A stretch of DNA of 64,000 nucleotides from a virus: positions 1 through 64,000 of the IMG/VR virus record IMGVR_UViG_3300047089_000152. One strand, written 5' to 3'. The notes below the pieces were generated by a model. The model was not told the origin of the DNA and ran no database searches. It saw only the letters and a list, made by a program, of their open reading frames with translations. Positions 60,370 to 64,000 of the stretch are shown piece after piece. Every line of letters starts with the position of its first letter. The stretch's first letter is position 1. The translations under genes were made by a program, and so were the position numbers.

Positions 60370-61084
60370 CAGACCTCCCCGTCCCATTCGACACCCAGCG
60401 AAGCCATATGCTCGCGGAGCTGATCCTTCGCCGTCGATTCCGCACCCTGATCTGCGTACAGCTCGTCCATGAACTGCTTCTTCTGCTCCTCATCCAGCGG
60501 GTTAGTGATACACGCCAGGGCTAGGTTGCACGCTTGCCGCGGGGTGAGCGACGTGATACCGCGGCCTGTCTTGTAGATCTGACCGCCGTCGATTTCCGCG
60601 AAGTGCTCTGCCGCCCAGCCGAGGAGCTGGAAGGCGACTCGGTAGGGCGCGCCGCGATCAGCTTGATCGCCTGGGCCACCACATCCATCAGTTCCTCAGC
60701 ATCAGCCTTGCACCGCACCGCATGATCCTGGAACCTGTCCCAGTCACCTTCACCTGCGAACGCGCAGTCCCGGGCAGCGGCACTTTTCCCCGCTTCCTTA
60801 CAGCCAGGGCAGTTACCGCACGGATCCTCATCTTCCAGGATCACGTCCCGCAGGATCTCATACATCGCCGCGTACGCCCGGTCATCATCGGTCCGCAGGT
60901 TCGCCGCGTGGCTGAACTTCAGCAGCGGCATCAACCCGACCTTCTCCGAAACGCGGAAAGACTCCCCGGCCAGCGTGATAACCCTGGCCGGGGAGATGAC
61001 TTCCCCGGACAGCTCCGGGTCTGTTGCCTGCTGTAGCTCGATCGCGCCGCGTTCCGCAGCGTCGTCCATCTCTTCGTAGTCCAC
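60369..61084 (-). CDS. Tail-assembly chaperone with -1 frameshift extension
   Basis: GTG at 61084 after AAGGAGGTT. The upstream frame ends at 60521 (187 aa). An overlapping frame continues in -1: RVAFQLLGWAAEHFAEIDGG...EQKKQFMDELYADQGAEST to TGA 60369-60371, which is clearly coding. The joined product would be about 238 aa. This is the G / G-T arrangement next to tape-measure genes. The -1 frame is closed by a TGA upstream near GCTGAGGAA, so the slip lies between it and about 60630. No XXXYYYZ heptamer is visible; CGCGCCCT is a weak candidate. Confidence 0.7.
60521..61084 (-). CDS. Tail-assembly chaperone, unshifted form, 187 aa
   Basis: Same start as the frameshifted product. ARVITLAGESFRVSEKVGLM and PLLKFSHAANLRTDDDRAYA with CGNCPGCKEAG in the middle; the last 40 residues (PSSSSAGRQSTSRKSTAVRS) are low complexity because the -1 frame is the coding one there. 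It helps the major tail protein assemble on the tape measure. Confidence 0.7.
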   Translation of the reverse strand: MDYEEMDDAAERGAIELQQATDPELSGEVISPARVITLAGESFRVSEKVGLMPLLKFSHAANLRTDDDRAYAAMYEILRDVILEDEDPCGNCPGCKEAGKSAAARDCAFAGEGDWDRFQDHAVRCKADAEELMDVVAQAIKLIAARPTESPSSSSAGRQSTSRKSTAVRSTRQAAVSRRSPRGKRAT

Positions 61085-61138
61085 CGGGACAGAACCTCCT
61101 TGCCTGAGTAGCATGAATGGTGCCGTTCCCCAGCGGCG

Positions 61139-61169
61139 TGGCAGCGCCCCTTACCGGGGCGCTGCCACT
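61139..61169. terminator. 13-bp hairpin after the major tail gene
   Basis: GTGGCAGCGCCCC (61139-61151) pairs with 61157-61169. May lower chaperone expression relative to tail protein. Confidence 0.6.
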
Positions 61170-61175
61170 TACGGA

Positions 61176-61634
61176 TCAGGTACCAGCGATACCGGAAGAC
61201 GGGTAGCGGATGATCGGCGTTGCAGCATTCCACGTCGACTTCAGGCTGACCGCAGCGGAGACACCACCAGCAACCGAGTAGTCCGGCAGGACCGCGCCGA
61301 AGAAGTACTGGCCGGGGGCGGTGCCCTGCGCACCGATAGTCGACGGGTACAGGTACATGTTCCGCGAAAGACCATCCGTCGCAGCCACATACGTCTGCGC
61401 CGTGGCCGTGTCATAGAACCCCGAGAAGTCACCCGACGCGTCGGGCAGGCCAGCGACCCAGATCAGGTTCGGGTCACCCATCGCGGTCACGTCAACCTTG
61501 TTCACCACGAAGTTGATAGACCAGTCAGTCAGAAACGCCATCGGCGACGCGATAGCCGTACCGGTAGCGAGACCACCACCGGGACCGGTGACCCCGACGT
61601 AAACGATCCCGTTACGACCGTGGATACGTGACAT
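61176..61634 (-). CDS. Major tail protein, 152 aa
   Basis: ATG at 61634 after GAAGGAGCACAGCAA. SRIHGRNGIVYVGVTGPGGG, FLTDWSINFVVNKVDVTAMG and SGDFSGFYDTATAQTY match small actinophage major tail proteins, which form the tail tube. Position before the chaperones supports it. Confidence 0.75.
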   Translation of the reverse strand: MSRIHGRNGIVYVGVTGPGGGLATGTAIASPMAFLTDWSINFVVNKVDVTAMGDPNLIWVAGLPDASGDFSGFYDTATAQTYVAATDGLSRNMYLYPSTIGAQGTAPGQYFFGAVLPDYSVAGGVSAAVSLKSTWNAATPIIRYPSSGIAGT

Positions 61635-61652
61635 TTGCTGTGCTCCTTCTAC

Positions 61653-62708
61653 TCAGTGTTCCAGGAGTTCCAGCAGGCGTTTCGCGTTGCTGGTGAACGT
61701 GCGGTCAGCGATAGCCTCACGCGCTTTGTATGCCGCCTGTTCCCGTTCACTATCGTGGGCGAGCCACCAGCGGATCTGATCCCCTGCCTCTTCCGGGCTG
61801 GAGAACGTAGGGAGCATGTCCAGCACCGAATCCCCCTCCGCGCGGGGATCGCGGAGGTAGAAAAGCCCGCACGCCGCTTGTTCCACCTCACGGGGCCCCA
61901 TCGCCCACGGGACGGCGGTGCTGTCAGCGTCCGCGTCGTCGTATTCGCGGCGGTAAAAGTTGATGCCGCACTTCGCGTTGCGGTACACCTCGGCCACTTC
62001 GCTGTTGTCGACACAGTCGTCAATGTCATGGCCCATGAACCTGCGCAGCGGAGACTTCGACGCCCCCGGCCAGCAGCCCCCCAGCAGCACGTCCAGGCCG
62101 TCCAGGTTCATCCGCTCGAAAAAGTCGATGCGGGACTGGAACCCCGTCCCGATGAACGCCAGGTCCGCCGCGAGGTCCACGTTGACAGGGCCCGTGCGAG
62201 GGTAATGCACGGAAGGCCGGTACGCGTGCGGCGCATACTCCGCGACGGCACCTAGCTCCCGGTACTGCTCAATGTTCACCGGGTCGTTCAGCAAGACGAT
62301 GTCGCTGCATTCCGCGCGTTCCAGCTGCATCTTTTCCTGGTACGGCGACTCGGTGGCGAGCAGGACAACTTTCATCCGCCGCTGCTGAAGCAGGGCCATC
62401 AGCCCCGGGGTGACGAAGAAACCGGAAACGAAAATAACCGCGTCTGGCCAGAACGTGAAAGCCGCATGAGAGATGCCCTGCATCGCCATGCGCAGCGCGT
62501 CCTCGTCGTTCATCGCCCGGCGTACCAGCGGGTGCCCCGACTCGTCCACGTCCCCCGTGGAAATCAAAGCATGACCGTAAAATTGTATACGATCATCAGA
62601 ATTAAAACTGGCAACTTCACACCCAAGCTCCCGCAGCGCCTCACACCAACCGTCATGCACATCAGCCACAGAAAAATTTGGGCCTGGATGTACCACTAGT
62701 ATGCGCAC
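61653..62708 (-). CDS. CgeB-like glycosyltransferase in the tail operon, 351 aa
   Basis: GTG at 62708 after ACAGGATGATGCTTCC; upstream in-frame codons run through a pentamer array and are ignored. An N-terminal RILVVHPGPNFSVADVHDGW, LADLAFIGTGFQSRIDFFER and a C-terminal EVEQAACGLFYLRDPRAEG follow the CgeB/GT1-like family. It transfers sugars, perhaps onto the adjacent major tail protein or capsid. A moron between connector and tail genes. Confidence 0.7.
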   Translation of the reverse strand: MRILVVHPGPNFSVADVHDGWCEALRELGCEVASFNSDDRIQFYGHALISTGDVDESGHPLVRRAMNDEDALRMAMQGISHAAFTFWPDAVIFVSGFFVTPGLMALLQQRRMKVVLLATESPYQEKMQLERAECSDIVLLNDPVNIEQYRELGAVAEYAPHAYRPSVHYPRTGPVNVDLAADLAFIGTGFQSRIDFFERMNLDGLDVLLGGCWPGASKSPLRRFMGHDIDDCVDNSEVAEVYRNAKCGINFYRREYDDADADSTAVPWAMGPREVEQAACGLFYLRDPRAEGDSVLDMLPTFSSPEEAGDQIRWWLAHDSEREQAAYKAREAIADRTFTSNAKRLLELLEH

Positions 62709-62736
62709 GGAAGCATCATCCTGTCCTAAGTGTGGT

Positions 62737-62747
62737 AGGATAGTAAT
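62737..62747 (-). promoter_or_regulatory. Possible minus-strand -10 TACTAT
   Basis: Minus strand TACTAT about 30 bases upstream of GTG 62708; no -35 matched. It would give the glycosyltransferase its own start. Confidence 0.3.
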
Positions 62748-62753
62748 TGCATT

Positions 62754-62815
62754 GGAGGGGCATGGCATGGCACGGCCCGGAGTGCTGGGGTGGGGAACGG
62801 AATGGATGGGCAGGA
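62754..62815 (+). repeat. Pentamer array, about 60 bp
   Basis: GG every five bases from 62754 to about 62810 with one gap near 62785. Unlike the other arrays it lies in the minus-strand structural operon. Confidence 0.7.
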
Positions 62816-62817
62816 TA

Positions 62818-62864
62818 GATCCAGGTTGGTGCGCATCTTTTACAGGTGCGCACCAACCTGGATC
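62818..62864. terminator. Perfect 18-bp hairpin
   Basis: GATCCAGGTTGGTGCGCA (62818-62835) pairs with 62847-62864. It contains the end and stop codon of the minus gene at 62840 and separates it from the pentamer array. Confidence 0.75.
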
Positions 62865-63250
62865 AGAAATGAGCATCCCATGTATTGCTGGCCGGCGTAT
62901 TCGGTGAGTCCGTAGGTCATCACCTGCAATACGACCGTGAACTCCACCGCCCCGCCCAGGGTCGGGTCAGCCTGCACCGCCGCGTTGATGCTTTTAGTAC
63001 CGGACGTGGACACGTAGTCGTCGATTACGTCCTGGCCGGAAGCGTCGTTCGCGGCGGATACCAGCACGACGGCGAGGAGATTGACCTGGGTTTCGCCGTC
63101 CATCGTGATGCCGTAATTGACCGCTGGCCGGTTCGGGATTATGACCGCGCATGGCGGTATGACCTGCCCGGGTGCGATCGCGTGTACGTTCAGCCCGGTG
63201 GTGGATAGCCGGGTTGCGAGCGCGACCCTGATCGCTTTGACGTTAGCCAT
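62840..63250 (-). CDS. Tail terminator/connector-type protein, 136 aa
   Basis: ATG at 63250 overlaps the stop region of the 26-aa gene. VKAIRVALATRLSTTGLNVH, PPCAVIIPNRPAVNYGITMD and TEYAGQQYMGCSFLIQVG have the beta-alpha pattern of head-tail joining proteins that precede the major tail gene. Homology not certain. Confidence 0.6.
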   Translation of the reverse strand: MANVKAIRVALATRLSTTGLNVHAIAPGQVIPPCAVIIPNRPAVNYGITMDGETQVNLLAVVLVSAANDASGQDVIDDYVSTSGTKSINAAVQADPTLGGAVEFTVVLQVMTYGLTEYAGQQYMGCSFLIQVGAHL

Positions 63251-63331
63251 CTACGGGCGGTCCTTGCATGTATGGCCCTTCTTGGTCCAGTAGACCTTCC
63301 CGCATATGCCGCACGCTTTCGTCATCCCCAT
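63251..63331 (-). CDS. 26-aa zinc-ribbon peptide
   Basis: ATG at 63331, directly after the previous stop. KACGICGKVYWTKKGHTCKD: CxxC...H..C in 26 residues, tucked between two connector genes. Supported by coupling and motif. Confidence 0.5.
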   Translation of the reverse strand: MGMTKACGICGKVYWTKKGHTCKDRP

Positions 63332-63988
63332 CTATACGCCGACTTTCCCGCGGCCTCTGATGTAGCAGCGGAGCTGCTCCGCGATCCACGGGTTAGGATT
63401 CAACCGGACAATGCCGAGGTCAGCCATACCCATGACACCCCAGGGGGCGTCTTTCAGCTTGAACCAGTCCGAGGCGATCAGCAGCGCCGCCTGGGTAACC
63501 ACGGGCGGGACCTGCGGCCAGCCGAACACGCCGGTGATCTGGACCCGGTCGAGGTGGACGAACGGCCAGATGAACGGGAACCAGTTCGACTGCCCGATCA
63601 CCTGAACCTGCGTGTACGGTTTCGGTTCACCGGAGGCGAGCTGGTTGAACTGGCCGTCGCCGACGCGGAGCATGTAGTTGGTGTTCTGCGTCCATGTCGT
63701 CTCGTACACCCCGTCCCCGTCACTGTCGATTTTCAGGGACGTGACGGACACCAGGTCATCGACGGGGAGCAGCCAGATGTCCTGCGGCTGGTATGTGCGC
63801 GTGTCGGTGAACCGGAAGAAATGCCTCCCGCAGTACGTGTCAATCCACCGTGACGTCGCCAGGCAAACCGAAGCGATCACCGAATCGGTGGCAGGGTCGG
63901 TTTGCCCGAGTCGGTCTTTCAGCTCCTCGGGTCCCACGTACCAGCGTGGCTGGTCCAGCGCCAGTACCCGCCACGTTCCGGGCTGCAC
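63332..63988 (-). CDS. Head-tail connector (adaptor-like), start uncertain
   Basis: The frame stays open to the window edge, so the start at GTG 63988 may not be true. PEELKDRLGQTDPATDSVIA, ATSRWIDTYCGRHFFRFTDT and WLLPVDDLVSVTSLKIDSDG fit the gp6-like head-tail adaptor family (helical bundle then beta hairpin). Portal and capsid genes should lie to the right. Confidence 0.65.
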   Translation of the reverse strand: MQPGTWRVLALDQPRWYVGPEELKDRLGQTDPATDSVIASVCLATSRWIDTYCGRHFFRFTDTRTYQPQDIWLLPVDDLVSVTSLKIDSDGDGVYETTWTQNTNYMLRVGDGQFNQLASGEPKPYTQVQVIGQSNWFPFIWPFVHLDRVQITGVFGWPQVPPVVTQAALLIASDWFKLKDAPWGVMGMADLGIVRLNPNPWIAEQLRCYIRGRGKVGV

Positions 63989-64000
63989 ATCTGATGCGGT

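Noticed and set aside
51726-60423. Numerous plus-strand frames opposite the tail genes
   Set aside because: Antisense shadows of the large minus-strand structural genes; low complexity, no motifs.

Overview
The window reads as part of a GC-rich genome of a long-tailed double-stranded DNA phage (siphovirus-like) or prophage of an actinobacterium. On the minus strand at the right are a tape-measure protein, a large minor tail protein, a frameshifted tail-assembly chaperone, a major tail protein and head-tail connector genes. An Lsr2-like nucleoid protein, GC-rich codons, many GTG starts and actinobacterial-type secreted proteins point to an actinobacterial host; the host genus cannot be read from the sequence. 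No portal, terminase, capsid or integrase gene is visible, so these should lie beyond 64000 or elsewhere.

Layout. (1) 1-430: G/T-rich low-complexity DNA, short TGACCTGGC repeats and one promoter. (2) 433-28758: almost entirely plus-strand, tightly packed small genes, mostly of unknown function, with stop/start overlaps (ATGA, TGATG, GTGA). Landmarks are a SprT-like protease, an AAA ATPase, a flavin oxidoreductase, a peptidase C26-type amidohydrolase, a ParB-like protein, a ribbon-helix-helix protein, lipoproteins and membrane proteins. Many products are mini zinc-ribbon proteins. Three families of intergenic stem-loops with conserved flanks and variable but complementary stems divide this block: family A at 2.8-6.3 kb, B at 9.8-15.1 kb, C at 17.6-24.0 kb. 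(3) 28755-30540, minus: a GH25 endolysin and small neighbours. (4) 30.6-47.5 kb: mixed strands, with many short units that carry their own extended -10 promoter (consensus about TGGTACANTAGAGGTA), several of them leaderless. Here sit a RecT-like annealing protein, a Cas4-like exonuclease, metallothionein-like micropeptides, an XRE regulator, lsr2, HNH and GIY-YIG nucleases, a protein with a sigma region-4-like helix-turn-helix, a second ParB-like protein and an array of GG-plus-three-base pentamers about 1.3 kb long. (5) 47.5-48.9 kb: two secreted proteins and a membrane peptide in host-like codons. (6) 49.0-64.0 kb, minus: NlpC/P60 hydrolase, LysM/transglycosylase protein, holin candidate, coiled-coil membrane protein, tail genes, a CgeB-like glycosyltransferase and connector genes.

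Working together: RecT plus exonuclease form a recombination pair; Lsr2, XRE, the sigma-4-like protein and ParB-like proteins are likely regulators; GH25, NlpC/P60, LysM/transglycosylase and holin serve lysis or wall penetration; two glycosyltransferase-like proteins may modify virions or host surface. The two features I find most unusual are the pentamer arrays dispersed at five places and the family C element, in which an inner and an outer stem both covary around a conserved internal loop. Function calls rest on motifs read by eye; no searches or folding programs were run.
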